A stretch of DNA of 64,000 nucleotides from Robiginitomaculum sp. (GTDB lineage Bacteria; Pseudomonadota; Alphaproteobacteria; Caulobacterales; Maricaulaceae), in contig NVXK01000016.1 in NCBI GenBank assembly GCA_002733905.1, positions 17,647-81,646 on the forward strand, in the 5' to 3' direction. Below, piece after piece: positions 1 to 9,825 of the stretch; positions within the stretch are counted from its first letter, which is position 1, and the number at the start of each line of letters is the position of its first letter. A program made the translations under genes and the position numbers. The notes under the pieces are model-generated. The model made no database searches. It saw only the letters and a program-made list of their open reading frames with translations, and was not told where the DNA came from.

Positions 1-176
1 CGCTGAGTGTTTGGTTACAGCCTCTACGGTCTTTTGGTGGTGAAAACATCCTTGCTGATCGCATTAAGCCTACATGTCGTTTTCGTGTGAATATCAATAA
101 TACAGGTGGTCGTACAGGTGTGAACAGGCTCACATCATTCAAGCTTTCAGGTAAGCAGTACTCGGAGCGATTATAA
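1..176 (+). CDS. Phage tail protein, 3' end only (partial)
   Basis: Open frame from the window edge (…GKQYSERL*) ending just before the ATG at 177; same strand and tight spacing with tail genes. Confidence 0.6.
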   Translation, partial: LSVWLQPLRSFGGENILADRIKPTCRFRVNINNTGGRTGVNRLTSFKLSGKQYSERL

Positions 177-875
177 ATGATACTTCGTGACGAATATAAT
201 GTTGAAATAGCAAAGGCCGCTTTGATGGAGCCTTTTATCAACACGCGAATTTGCATTTCGATTAAACCAGAGAGTGAAATTCATAGGTTCGTCATTGATA
301 TTGCAGAAATAGAAATAGAGGTAGATGGGAATGTGTTTAAGCCTGTTCCTTACGCGCAAATTTCACCAATAACAACGGGCGCGGGTCGGGGTGCGGATAC
401 CGCCACAATAACGCTCGATGGCGTAGATATAGTCTCAACTGGTGAGGCTTCTGTTGACGCGGTATTACAGGAATTGCAAGCGTACCCCTTAAGGGATCGG
501 CCTGTTCAAATCGGGTTGATTGTACTTAATACACAAACGGGTGTGGTGATTGGTCTTATCCCTCAGTTTATTGGGTTTGTAGATAGCACACCACTAACGC
601 GAAGTGTTGATGGTAAAGGTGTGGGGTCTTCAAAACTAGAGATTAAACTCGCGTCTGCACGTGGTTATTTCTCTAGACGAACGCCAAGAATTTACAGTGA
701 TCAAGATCACCAAACACGGTTTTCCGATGATCGTGCATGTAAGCATATCTCGGACGTAGTTTTTCGGGGTGGTCAGTACAAATGGAATGAAAAAATTACC
801 AGTGGAGGGGGTGGACGTTCACCTGGCAACGGAGGCGGTGGTAGGTTTTTTAATAACCACGAGCAATATCGATGA
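177..875 (+). CDS. Phage tail/baseplate hub-like protein (DUF2163-like)
   Basis: 232 aa ORF in tail module immediately upstream of a tail-tip J-like protein; ATGA overlap with next gene. Confidence 0.55.
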   Translation: MILRDEYNVEIAKAALMEPFINTRICISIKPESEIHRFVIDIAEIEIEVDGNVFKPVPYAQISPITTGAGRGADTATITLDGVDIVSTGEASVDAVLQELQAYPLRDRPVQIGLIVLNTQTGVVIGLIPQFIGFVDSTPLTRSVDGKGVGSSKLEIKLASARGYFSRRTPRIYSDQDHQTRFSDDRACKHISDVVFRGGQYKWNEKITSGGGGRSPGNGGGGRFFNNHEQYR

Positions 876-1297
876 TTGAATGTTGGATCGCACAGCATAA
901 CGACATGCAGGCGCTGTTGGGCTTTGCTCGGGCATTCCACGCCAAGTCGCCATTTAAGGATTACCCGTTTAGCCCTTCTGGTTCAAAGCAGTGTTTTGAG
1001 CAAATCATGCTTGATCCGAATGCGGTTATATTCATGCACGAGCATGGGTGTATTGGCGCGACAATAAGCAATTACCCGTTTTGCGAGATGCGTTTTGCGA
1101 AAGAACTGTTCTGGTTTTCAGAAAATCACGGGGCCGTACTTTTAAAAGCTTATCATCATTGGGCAAAAGAAAAGGGAGCGCAAATCGATCTTATGACTTC
1201 TATAGAAAGCCCCGAAAGTAGAACAAAATTACTGCACAGGGCGTTACGTAGGAAGGGATATGCTGTGATTGAATACACTCATATGAGGGTTCTGTAA
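872..1297 (+). CDS. GNAT-like acetyltransferase encoded in phage tail module
   Basis: 141 aa, GNAT-like layout (N-terminal W/D…, central beta strands, C-terminal 'LHRALRRKGYAVIEYTHMRVL'); overlaps both neighbours by 4 and 1 bp. Confidence 0.5.
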   Translation: MIECWIAQHNDMQALLGFARAFHAKSPFKDYPFSPSGSKQCFEQIMLDPNAVIFMHEHGCIGATISNYPFCEMRFAKELFWFSENHGAVLLKAYHHWAKEKGAQIDLMTSIESPESRTKLLHRALRRKGYAVIEYTHMRVL

Positions 1298-3411
1298 TGG
1301 CGTTATTTTCTGCACTAGCCGCTGCTGCTGCTTGGATTGTGTCTAGCTCTATTGTTGCAAACGCCGTGCTTGGTATCGCCCTTCATCTGGCATCAAAGGC
1401 TCTCACTAAAAAACCAAAATCACAGACCCAAGCTCTTGATTTTGAGCAAACGGTTAACAGGCGTCTAGCAATCGGGCAACCGCTAGAGGTGTTGGTGGGA
1501 AAGCGTCTTGTTGCAGGTATTGGCGCTTTTGACGATGGATACGGGTATAAGAACGAGTATGGCGTCTCTGTTAGTATTTTATCTGCAAAGCCGTGTACTG
1601 AATTTCACCGCATGTTCTTTGATAGTGAGCCTGTAACATTATCAGGTGATCCGACAGTTGGTGAGGTTTCCGTAACTTCACATTTTACAGGTAAAAATAG
1701 TGCACAGCGTTTAAAGGTTCGTGTATTTCTTGGGCATGATAATGCAGGTCAGGGATTGGGAGCATATTTAGCATCTAAGTTTCCAGCGAAGTATGACGCA
1801 ACTGATAATCACGGGGATTATTGTGTTGTTGTTGTCACGGCACGCAACACTAATGATGATTTTGATAAAGAAAATGGCGAAAATTACATCCCATTTCAAG
1901 GCTACCCTACGTACAAACTGGAGCTATCAGGTGCAAAAGTTTGTGACCCTGCAAATGGTGGGGTTTACGGTGATGAAAGCACATACGCTTATTCGGACAA
2001 TGCAGGTCTAATTGATGGGCAAATTGATTTTGGCTGGTATTCTGGAATAGGTGAGGGCCGCGCTCTGATAGTTGGCAATGGCTATCCACTGGAAATGATG
2101 AGTATTCCTCAAATCATCTCGAACGCAATTTACTGTGACAATGAAGGGTTTAAATGTTCAGGATTGATACGCTCGGCAAATACTGGCGATCAAGAAGAGG
2201 TCTGGAAATGTTACAATGCAGACCGTGTTGAACATGCGGCACAGATTTATTCCGTTCCAGAGGGCAACCGAGAGGTCTACGGTACGATTGATTTAAAAAA
2301 CCATATTGGGGCGTATATCAGCAATTATGACGCGCATGGATTATCAACAGAGGTCTATAATGAAATCCATACGAAATACGCCGAGCCAGAGGAATATTAT
2401 TCAGAGAAAGATTTGCCGATTTATTCAAAGCCTGAATGGATAGCAAGCGACAATCATGTGCCGCGTCAAATGTCACTACCTTTGCTGTTTGTGACGGACA
2501 AACTGCAAGCAGGGAAACTTGAAAAGCAAGAGATAAATATCTCACGTCACGCGGCGGCATGTACGATTACAGGGCTTCCATTTGGCTATATGGCTGTTCC
2601 CGTAGGTAGCTTGATCGATATAGCAAATGCAGACATTGAGGATGTTAATCAAAACGGGTGGGTAGTTAAAGGCCGAGGGCAAACTATCCGTGGCGACATA
2701 ACCCTTACTTTACGAAAATACGCAGGTACACACGCCTTCGATTTCGATCATACCACTGAAACACCTATGCCTATTGTGTATCCACGTATTGCACGAAGCT
2801 GGGATGATATGTTTACGCCAAGTGCGTTTGTGCATCCTGAAATCATTGACACGGTTGGTACGCTTCGTGAGGAATTTGATATTGTTGATGTGGCTGTAAA
2901 TCATGAGACAACAGGTTTGGCTGCGGCAAACAGTCAACTTGGTGGGATTGTTGATGGGACGCGATCTTTAAACGATGTTGTACTTACGGGGCGTGGTTCG
3001 GTAGTTGCGGAATTTAACGCACTAAACCAAAATATCAATGCAGCTATAACAGCCGCTTCCGAGGCTGGTGGTGGCTCTCTCATCGCTACGGCATCTGTAA
3101 GTACTGTACATGGCAATTCTGTTTATCCTGCCAGTGCAACAACAGCGAGTGTGACAATCACTGTCACTGGTGGAACAGCGCCATATACACACGCATGGTC
3201 AAAGCATTCTGGTGATACATTTACAGTGAATAACCCGACGAGCGCGACAACAAGCTTCACAGCAACCCCGAGTTTATATGAGAGCTTAGGCGCAATCTAC
3301 CAAGACACGATTACGGACGCAAATGGCGCGACATTCACAATATTCGTCACTGTTGGCGCTTATGAAACATCAATCTTTGGTGGTGGTAATGGCGGCTATC
3401 AGCAAGAATAG
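1297..3411 (+). CDS. Phage tail tip / host-specificity J-like protein with C-terminal Ig/PKD-like domain
   Basis: 704 aa; N-terminal hydrophobic segment then large tail-tip-like region; C-terminal Ig-like segment 'VTITVTGGTAPYTHAWSKHSGDTFTV'. Confidence 0.65.
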   Translation: MALFSALAAAAAWIVSSSIVANAVLGIALHLASKALTKKPKSQTQALDFEQTVNRRLAIGQPLEVLVGKRLVAGIGAFDDGYGYKNEYGVSVSILSAKPCTEFHRMFFDSEPVTLSGDPTVGEVSVTSHFTGKNSAQRLKVRVFLGHDNAGQGLGAYLASKFPAKYDATDNHGDYCVVVVTARNTNDDFDKENGENYIPFQGYPTYKLELSGAKVCDPANGGVYGDESTYAYSDNAGLIDGQIDFGWYSGIGEGRALIVGNGYPLEMMSIPQIISNAIYCDNEGFKCSGLIRSANTGDQEEVWKCYNADRVEHAAQIYSVPEGNREVYGTIDLKNHIGAYISNYDAHGLSTEVYNEIHTKYAEPEEYYSEKDLPIYSKPEWIASDNHVPRQMSLPLLFVTDKLQAGKLEKQEINISRHAAACTITGLPFGYMAVPVGSLIDIANADIEDVNQNGWVVKGRGQTIRGDITLTLRKYAGTHAFDFDHTTETPMPIVYPRIARSWDDMFTPSAFVHPEIIDTVGTLREEFDIVDVAVNHETTGLAAANSQLGGIVDGTRSLNDVVLTGRGSVVAEFNALNQNINAAITAASEAGGGSLIATASVSTVHGNSVYPASATTASVTITVTGGTAPYTHAWSKHSGDTFTVNNPTSATTSFTATPSLYESLGAIYQDTITDANGATFTIFVTVGAYETSIFGGGNGGYQQE

Positions 3412-3420
3412 GACAAAACT

Positions 3421-3879
3421 ATGAATAACATAAATTACGGCGCGGATGTATCAGCGGCAGGCGCGTACCCATACCATTTAACAGCGTTCCGGAATGCACC
3501 GTTTGAAGAGACATTCGATGTTCTTCATGCTGATTATGGTGGCGTGAGTTTTAAGGCTGAAATACGGAGTTATCCTGGCAGTTCAGGTGATCCGTTAGCA
3601 ACATTATCAGTAGATGTTGATGAGGTGGTCACAAAAACATATCAAGAGTGGATTGTGGCCTGTGTATTGGAAGATGGTGACTTAGAAGGCTGTGATACGC
3701 TTGATGATGATGTGATTATCTCAACACTTACAATCACAAGTGCGGAAAGTTCAATAGTAGCATTGCCCAAAGCCGTTCAGGCAGGAAAATCAACACATCT
3801 TTATTGGACACTAACCCAGTTAACACCTCAAAAAGAAATTATTGCCGTAGGCAGTTTTACAATCGTGGAGAGCGCATAA
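3421..3879 (+). CDS. Phage hypothetical protein (tail-associated)
   Basis: 152 aa ORF, collinear, overlaps next start by 1 bp (TAATG). Confidence 0.5.
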   Translation: MNNINYGADVSAAGAYPYHLTAFRNAPFEETFDVLHADYGGVSFKAEIRSYPGSSGDPLATLSVDVDEVVTKTYQEWIVACVLEDGDLEGCDTLDDDVIISTLTITSAESSIVALPKAVQAGKSTHLYWTLTQLTPQKEIIAVGSFTIVESA

Positions 3880-4586
3880 TGAGTAGCAACCGTAGAGTTA
3901 TATTAAAGCCAAGAGGCAGAAATGGTAAGGATGGTGAGAATGGTAAAGATGGCATTACGGATGTGGGCGGTACGGCATTGCAGGCAACGGTAGATGGCAT
4001 CGTTAGTCCGACAGCAAATCATGATATTTATTGGGACAGTGTGTCTGGAACATCTGGCGCAGATGGTTCCAATTGGGGTAATGCGGTTTCAACTTGGCAG
4101 CAGGCGGCAGAATTAATTGTGCCAGGTGCGCGAAATGTAGTTCGGTATAACAACAATATCTTATTTGATTACATGTTTGAGCTCTCTGCTCTTGTGTCCG
4201 CGTTGGTATTTACATCTACTAACGCATCGGCGATTGCCACATTTGCGAACGCGACAAATAATTCGTATTCTCCTGGAGGCATCCAATTTAGAGGCATTGG
4301 TCCACTATATTTGGATGGTATGAAACCGCACTTGGCTAGTTCTCGTGGGTATGGTGCATTCTGGTGGAGAAATGCTGCTATAATAGGGAATTGTCCCGCC
4401 CTTATAGTAACAAAAGAATCGGGTGCTACATCCAGTTTATTTTACGCAGATTTTTCATCAAACGGGCGTATCGAATTTTCAAACCATGATTTTGGCGTTG
4501 CTGGTGCCAACATTATTTCAGGACTGTCTACCTCTCAAGACCCGAATAGTCTTAGCTGGCTCTCCTCTAACATAACTTCGATTTAG
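3879..4586 (+). CDS. Putative tail fibre/spike with short collagen-like GXX stretch
   Basis: Start chosen at ATG 3879 (MSSNRRVILKPRGRNGKDGENGKDG…); Gly-X-X repeat then beta-rich region. Confidence 0.5.
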   Translation: MSSNRRVILKPRGRNGKDGENGKDGITDVGGTALQATVDGIVSPTANHDIYWDSVSGTSGADGSNWGNAVSTWQQAAELIVPGARNVVRYNNNILFDYMFELSALVSALVFTSTNASAIATFANATNNSYSPGGIQFRGIGPLYLDGMKPHLASSRGYGAFWWRNAAIIGNCPALIVTKESGATSSLFYADFSSNGRIEFSNHDFGVAGANIISGLSTSQDPNSLSWLSSNITSI

Positions 4587-4594
4587 GAATCAAT

Positions 4595-5092
4595 ATGCCA
4601 AAATTATACAATGTAAATGTTGATGGTGTCATGTTACAGGCGCGATCCGAAGAGTGGCTCAGGGCTAAGTACGGCGACAAAGCGGATGCGATTATTTTTG
4701 ATGCACAACAATTTGAAAGACTTGTCGTTGTAGATAAAATCCATGCTGATCTTTTAAACAAGCTTACGGGCGGCGCAAGCATTGAAGAGCGGGACACGTG
4801 GCAGGCAAAAGAATTAGCTGCCCGTGCAGTAATTGCAGGTACTGCAAGCTCTTCACAATCTCTAATGATTGGTACGGAGGCGCATTTTCTCGGTAAAACG
4901 CCAGCCAAAATAGCAGATACTATAATTGTGAAAGCAAAGGCGTTTCACAAACTTATTGGGTTGGCAGGTGGCATTCGTAGCAAATCTCGTATTGCCATTA
5001 AATCCGCAACTACCCAAGCTGAGCTGGATAGCGCAATCACAACTGCACAAGAGGACGTTGCCGCTGGCCTTGATTCCTTCAACGCGCAATGA
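4595..5092 (+). CDS. Phage hypothetical protein
   Basis: 165 aa ORF collinear in tail/lysis module. Confidence 0.45.
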   Translation: MPKLYNVNVDGVMLQARSEEWLRAKYGDKADAIIFDAQQFERLVVVDKIHADLLNKLTGGASIEERDTWQAKELAARAVIAGTASSSQSLMIGTEAHFLGKTPAKIADTIIVKAKAFHKLIGLAGGIRSKSRIAIKSATTQAELDSAITTAQEDVAAGLDSFNAQ

Positions 5093-5463
5093 CCTCTATT
5101 ACAGACTTCATGGATTACGAACGTGTCAAAGGCACACGCAAGCTTCATGGGCTTACAAGTGTATTGCCTTGGGAAATTGGAGCTAAAGGCTCTGGTTGGT
5201 GGCTAGAAGTTCCAAAAGGCTATGAGTTTGATATATCTGTACCGCGCGTTTTTGAGTGGGTACTCAGTCCGTTTGATAGGCGTGTTTTGTTAGCCGCCGC
5301 CATACATGATCGCCTTTTAGATTTGGGTCATGACATTGCATTTGCATCATCTGAGTTTCGCAGGGCCTGCCTTGTATTTGGTGTTCACCCTGCATTCGCG
5401 TGGGTTTTGTTCCTCACAACATTAATTTGGACGGGCGTGGCTCGTCATTTCAAGAAAGAATAG
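5089..5463 (+). CDS. DUF1353-family phage protein
   Basis: 124 aa; 'WWLEVPKGYEFDISVPR…AAAIHDRLL' typical of DUF1353; 4-bp overlap with upstream gene. Confidence 0.65.
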   Translation: MTSITDFMDYERVKGTRKLHGLTSVLPWEIGAKGSGWWLEVPKGYEFDISVPRVFEWVLSPFDRRVLLAAAIHDRLLDLGHDIAFASSEFRRACLVFGVHPAFAWVLFLTTLIWTGVARHFKKE

Positions 5464-5466
5464 TTT

Positions 5467-5724
5467 ATGTCCGATATAGCAAATGAGGTTAGAAAAACCC
5501 TCTTACAGCACATTACAGGGCCTAGGGGAGGGTTGTTTGCATTAGGCGGTCTTTCTGGTGCCGCATGCATGTATTTTTTTATGGCACACACGCAAATTGC
5601 TGAGATGGAAAGGCACTATAATTCACAGGTTAGCTTATTGCAGGGAAGAGTTGAGGTGCTTGAAAAGGAAAACGGGCGAATCCACGAACGTCTTGAGGAA
5701 ATAGCCTTGAAGCGAATAGATTAG
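5467..5724 (+). CDS. Small membrane protein with one TM and coiled coil (phage)
   Basis: 85 aa; hydrophobic segment 'GGLFALGGLSGAACMYFFMA' followed by heptad-rich tail. Confidence 0.4.
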   Translation: MSDIANEVRKTLLQHITGPRGGLFALGGLSGAACMYFFMAHTQIAEMERHYNSQVSLLQGRVEVLEKENGRIHERLEEIALKRID

Positions 5725-5773
5725 CAACAAACCATCTCGACAACATTTAAAAGCAATATTTTAGCAACAAACA

Positions 5774-5796
5774 GGCTCCTGAGTGAGCCATTTTTT
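5774..5796 (+). terminator. Rho-independent terminator
   Basis: GGCTC-ctgagt-GAGCC followed by ATTTTTT. Confidence 0.5.
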
Positions 5797-5810
5797 ATGG
5801 AGAAAACACA

Positions 5811-6092
5811 ATGAAACAAACTGACATTGATAAGATTGAGCAAATTTTGAGCGATAAAGACCAAGCCATGCCTGTTGAGGGCACACTACGTATTGAAGGT
5901 GGTAAACTTTATATGGACGTTATTGGAACTGCAAGAAATCAAGGGAAGGGCGCTATTAACGCGCTCATCCACGCAGGCCTGAATACTATCATTGACGAAG
6001 ACTTTGGTACGAATGAAAACCTTGCCACTGACGATCATGGTATTGTGCGTATCTGGTGGAAACTGATCGATGTAAATCAGGTTTGGCGGTAA
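5811..6092 (+). CDS. Phage hypothetical protein
   Basis: 93 aa ORF collinear with lysis module; ends 2 bp before next ATG. Confidence 0.4.
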   Translation: MKQTDIDKIEQILSDKDQAMPVEGTLRIEGGKLYMDVIGTARNQGKGAINALIHAGLNTIIDEDFGTNENLATDDHGIVRIWWKLIDVNQVWR

Positions 6093-6094
6093 TC

Positions 6095-6538
6095 ATGTAT
6101 ATTCTCGTAGACCGCATTGTCAGTGATGGTGATGTAACAATTTCACGTGTGTACATTGAAGGGAAACTCGTATGTCACGGGCTAGAGCAAGAATATCACG
6201 AAATAAAAGTGGTAGGTGAAACCCGCATTCCTGCAGGTATCTATGAAATGGGCGTTCGTAAGGTCGGTGGGTTCCATAAGCGTTACCTGCATAAGTTCGG
6301 TAAGCCATTCCACAGAGGTATGCTCCACGTACTGAATGTGCCTAATTTTAAGTACATTCTATGGCACGTTGGCAATTATGGCCGAGATACCCAAGGGTGC
6401 TTGTTGCTAGGCCGTGCAGACTACAACGCTATGGCTGTTTGGCAATCAAAACGAACTTATATGCGCGTTTACAACATGGTGATCGAGGCGGCTCTTAAGG
6501 GGCGTGTGACTGTTGAATATAGGGATAGCGATAGATGA
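6095..6538 (+). CDS. DUF5675-family phage protein
   Basis: Start chosen at ATG 6095; 'LEQEYHEIKVVGETRIPAGIYE…LHVLNVPNFKYILWHVGNYGRDTQGCLLLG' is the DUF5675 pattern. Confidence 0.7.
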   Translation: MYILVDRIVSDGDVTISRVYIEGKLVCHGLEQEYHEIKVVGETRIPAGIYEMGVRKVGGFHKRYLHKFGKPFHRGMLHVLNVPNFKYILWHVGNYGRDTQGCLLLGRADYNAMAVWQSKRTYMRVYNMVIEAALKGRVTVEYRDSDR

Positions 6539-6735
6539 GCATAATTCCATTCAAAGGTAGCAAAGATAAGGTTGTTGATTGCAATGAAGAGGCTGAGCGC
6601 GCGCGTATCCAAAAAGACCTTGAGGCTTCATATCAAGCTCTCAATGGCGTTATCTGGCTAATATCTGCAAAGCTGTCACGCGAAGAGGTTATATCTGTTT
6701 TGGAGCAAGGCTTACGTGATTTTGAGGAGCATTAA
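6535..6735 (+). CDS. Phage hypothetical small protein
   Basis: 66 aa, ATGA overlap with upstream gene, abuts next start. Confidence 0.4.
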   Translation: MSIIPFKGSKDKVVDCNEEAERARIQKDLEASYQALNGVIWLISAKLSREEVISVLEQGLRDFEEH

Positions 6736-7074
6736 ATGAACAAACTAATATCCTTTTTCGCAAACATGTTGAGCGGCTACGCCAGTTACGCGCTCATTGC
6801 CGCGCTAGCATGGGGTGGTTTGCAGACGTTTAAACTACATCTCTCCAAAGCCAAGACTGCAAAAACTGAAACACAGAGAGATGCATATAAGGCTGCGAGT
6901 GAAGGTAAAGACCACACCATACGCACCCAAGCCCAAACACAAGCCCGTAAATCTAAACAAGAGGAGCAATCTAATGATGCTGAAATCCATGTTAATAATG
7001 CTGACGATCCTGTTGACGCTGCCCTTGATTGGCTGCGAAACAACCCAGACAAGCCCACAATTATACCTGACTAG
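6736..7074 (+). CDS. Putative i-spanin (Rz-like)
   Basis: N-terminal TM 'YASYALIAALAWGGLQTFKL' then charged helical periplasmic segment; hosts an embedded lipoprotein gene in an alternative frame. Confidence 0.55.
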   Translation: MNKLISFFANMLSGYASYALIAALAWGGLQTFKLHLSKAKTAKTETQRDAYKAASEGKDHTIRTQAQTQARKSKQEEQSNDAEIHVNNADDPVDAALDWLRNNPDKPTIIPD

Positions 7075-7285
7075 GCAAATGTTCCAATGTGACGCTGAGC
7101 CAATATTGTCGCAAGAGAGCCAAGCCAAAGAGAAGGGCGTCTATATCACACGCCTAGCCCTTGCAGGTCGTGATTGTCGTGCTCAGCTTGATACGGTTGA
7201 AAACCATCTTGAGATTAATGGTGTGGTTATTACAGATACATTGGTGAAAACACAGAAGAAGAAAAAGCGGTTTGGGGTGTTTTAG
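6974..7285 (+). CDS. Putative o-spanin (Rz1-like lipoprotein), overlapping the Rz-like gene out of frame
   Basis: Start chosen at ATG 6974 (gaggag upstream at 6961): MMLKSMLIMLTILLTLPLIGC lipobox (LIGC); begins inside 6736..7074 and extends past it. Confidence 0.55.
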   Translation: MMLKSMLIMLTILLTLPLIGCETTQTSPQLYLTRQMFQCDAEPILSQESQAKEKGVYITRLALAGRDCRAQLDTVENHLEINGVVITDTLVKTQKKKKRFGVF

Positions 7286-7401
7286 GGCCGTGAAATTTGG
7301 CCAAACCTTGGGCAATATATGGGCAGAGTTACGCTGAGCTAAAACAAAGCCTAGCAATAACAATTGAGTAGGTGATTATAATTCATAATTGGTAATGATG
7401 A

Positions 7402-7433
7402 GGTCGGGAGTTCAATTCTCCCTTGCGGCACCA
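7402..7433 (+). tRNA. tRNA 3'-end fragment (T-arm, acceptor 3' strand, CCA); prophage attachment-site candidate
   Basis: GGGAG-ttcaatt-CTCCC + TTGCGGC + A + CCA; no matching 5' half (GCCGCAA) upstream. Confidence 0.65.
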
Positions 7434-7450
7434 GTAATACTGGGTTTTTT
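7431..7450 (+). terminator. tRNA-associated terminator
   Basis: CCAGT-aat-ACTGG-G-TTTTTT directly at the tRNA CCA end. Confidence 0.55.
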
Positions 7451-7604
7451 GAGCATTTTCAATCGCGCAATATGGGCATAATGCCCAGTTTACCTTGTTG
7501 TTTTTGCTGCCCCTGAGAAAAGGTTCGCCAATGGCCTTATTTTTGCCTAGAGTTTGTAGAATGTATGATTCATAATTTATGAATTCGCAAAGGTATGAGA
7601 GACT

Positions 7605-8870
7605 ATGGATAAAATTGTAATTGAAGGCGGCCTTACGCTCTCTGGTGAAATCAAAATTAGTGGCGCAAAAAATTCTGCGATTAAACTGATGGCCGTATGC
7701 CTGTTAACGGATGAACCACTAGAATTGACCAACATGCCCAATTTGCGAGATACGCGCTCAATGGGTGAATTGCTCGCGAGCCTTGGGGTTTCTGTGAAAA
7801 CAGAAAATGACGCATCACGCATGACTTTACATGCGAAAACTTTATCCTCGACCACAGCTCCTTATGAACTTGTACGAAAAATGCGTGCGAGTTTCAATGT
7901 GTTAGGGCCGATGCTTGCACGGGAACATCAAGCAAAAGTATCATTACCTGGTGGGTGTGCGATTGGTGCTCGACCTGTTGATTTACATCTCGATGCGCTA
8001 AAGGCCCTCGGTGCGGACATCGAACTCTCAGAAGGTTATGTGTACGCCAAAGCCAAGGGCGGCCTTGTCGGAGCCAATATTACATTCCCGTTTATAAGCG
8101 TAGGGGCGACCGAGCATACAATGCTGGCGGCCGTCTTGGCAAAGGGAGAAACTGTCCTGAATAACGCCGCGCGTGAGCCTGAAATTATCGATCTGGCAGA
8201 TTGTTTGAATGCTATGGGCGCAAAAATTACGGGCGCGGGGCGTTCGGAAATGCGTATCGAAGGTGTGACAAAATTAAAAGGCGTAAGCTACGCCGTTGTT
8301 CCAGACCGTATTGAGGCAGGTACATATGCACTTGCAGCTGCGACAGCAGGTGGTTCTGTACGTCTCTTAAATGTACGCTCTGAGCATCTTGGCGCGCTTT
8401 GGCCATTGATAGCCAAGGCAGGTACTAAAGTAACAATGGATGAGAATTCAGTTCTTGTCGAACGTCTTGGCACGCCGATTTTACCAGTTGATGTTGAAAC
8501 GCAAGCTTATCCAGGTTTTCCAACAGATTTACAGGCGCAATTTATGGCAATGGTGTCATTGGCAGACGGTGTTTCCGTTATTCGTGAGAATATTTTTGAA
8601 AACCGTTTTATGCATTGCCCAGAGCTTGTGCGTATGGGCGCGAATATTACCGTTAAAGGCCGCGAGGCTATTATACGTGGTGTCAAAAGCCTAAAAGGCG
8701 CACAGGTTATGGCAACTGACTTGCGCGCTTCAGCGAGCCTTGTCGCAGCAGGTCTGGCGGCAGAGGGCACAACGGAAGTCTTACGTGTCTATCATCTTGA
8801 CCGTGGCTTTGAGCATATCGAAGTTAAACTTGGTAATTGCGGCGCACGTATAAAACGGGTAGCAGAATAA
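7605..8870 (+). CDS. murA: UDP-N-acetylglucosamine 1-carboxyvinyltransferase
   Basis: [29 protein letters not shown]… full-length MurA. Confidence 0.95.
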   Translation: MDKIVIEGGLTLSGEIKISGAKNSAIKLMAVCLLTDEPLELTNMPNLRDTRSMGELLASLGVSVKTENDASRMTLHAKTLSSTTAPYELVRKMRASFNVLGPMLAREHQAKVSLPGGCAIGARPVDLHLDALKALGADIELSEGYVYAKAKGGLVGANITFPFISVGATEHTMLAAVLAKGETVLNNAAREPEIIDLADCLNAMGAKITGAGRSEMRIEGVTKLKGVSYAVVPDRIEAGTYALAAATAGGSVRLLNVRSEHLGALWPLIAKAGTKVTMDENSVLVERLGTPILPVDVETQAYPGFPTDLQAQFMAMVSLADGVSVIRENIFENRFMHCPELVRMGANITVKGREAIIRGVKSLKGAQVMATDLRASASLVAAGLAAEGTTEVLRVYHLDRGFEHIEVKLGNCGARIKRVAE

Positions 8871-8871
8871 T

Positions 8872-9306
8872 ATGACAACAGGACTAAAATTACGCGCAGA
8901 ATCGCAAGAGAGTTTAACGATTATCTCGGCGGCGCTCCAAGACGCGATTTTGCAAGTAGGTGATATCCGCTTTGATAAAAACGCTCATACGCTAACATTA
9001 CGCGCAAGCCGGTACATGCACGAGCAGGGAAGCGAACAAACTGGCAAGCGTATTCAATGCGGTGTACAATTTCACAATATCCTGTCAGTACAAGCAAAAG
9101 ACATCGTACGCGCCGACCCCAAAGCCTATATTGTATTATTGTCGATAGAATACGAGGAGGATAAAACACCGCCCGGGGGCGAATTATGTTTGCGTTTTGC
9201 AGGAGGTGGAGAGTTAAGGCTGCAAGCGGAATATATTGAATTACATCTTGTAGATTACTTGCAAACGCGCGACACTGACAAACAGCCGCTTCATCCTGAT
9301 GTATAA
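8872..9306 (+). CDS. DUF2948 family protein
   Basis: 144 aa directly after murA, typical alphaproteobacterial synteny. Confidence 0.75.
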   Translation: MTTGLKLRAESQESLTIISAALQDAILQVGDIRFDKNAHTLTLRASRYMHEQGSEQTGKRIQCGVQFHNILSVQAKDIVRADPKAYIVLLSIEYEEDKTPPGGELCLRFAGGGELRLQAEYIELHLVDYLQTRDTDKQPLHPDV

Positions 9307-9345
9307 GGCCTGACCTTCTGTGGTATTTGGAAATTTGAATGAATT

Positions 9346-9825
9346 ATGTCAGACACTGATCATTATATAACCGAGTTATATATCGATCCGGGGAGCTTGC
9401 CAGTTACAAGCCCGGAAATGGAACATGAACGCCGTGTTGCCATTTTTGATTTGCTAGAAGAAAATGAATTTAAACCCGCAGAATCTCCATCTGGCCCGTA
9501 TGTCGTGACCATATTTTTGGTTGATGACCGTTTAAAAATTAATGTCATACGCACAAATGGTGCGCCGCGTGGTGATTATACAATATCGCTCAAACCTTTT
9601 CGTCGTATTATCAAAGACTATTTTATGATTTGCGAAGCCTATCATGATGCAATTCGCACTGCCACATCTGCCCAAATCGAAGCCATTGATATGGGCCGTA
9701 GGGGGCTGCACAATGAAGGGTCTCGCCTTCTGACGGATAGTTTGCGAAATACGATAGAGGTTGATTTTAACACTTCGCGACGGTTTTTTACTTTGATTTG
9801 TGCACTATATAGGCGGCCTAAATAA
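9346..9825 (+). CDS. UPF0262 family protein
   Basis: 159 aa, 'YDAIRTA…IEAIDMGRRGLHNEGS' pattern, conserved synteny. Confidence 0.75.
   Translation: MSDTDHYITELYIDPGSLPVTSPEMEHERRVAIFDLLEENEFKPAESPSGPYVVTIFLVDDRLKINVIRTNGAPRGDYTISLKPFRRIIKDYFMICEAYHDAIRTATSAQIEAIDMGRRGLHNEGSRLLTDSLRNTIEVDFNTSRRFFTLICALYRRPK

Noticed and set aside
6815-7285. Long version of the o-spanin ORF starting at 6815
   Set aside because: The lipoprotein signal begins at ATG 6974 with a gaggag upstream; the upstream extension is basic, low-complexity shadow sequence of the Rz-like frame.
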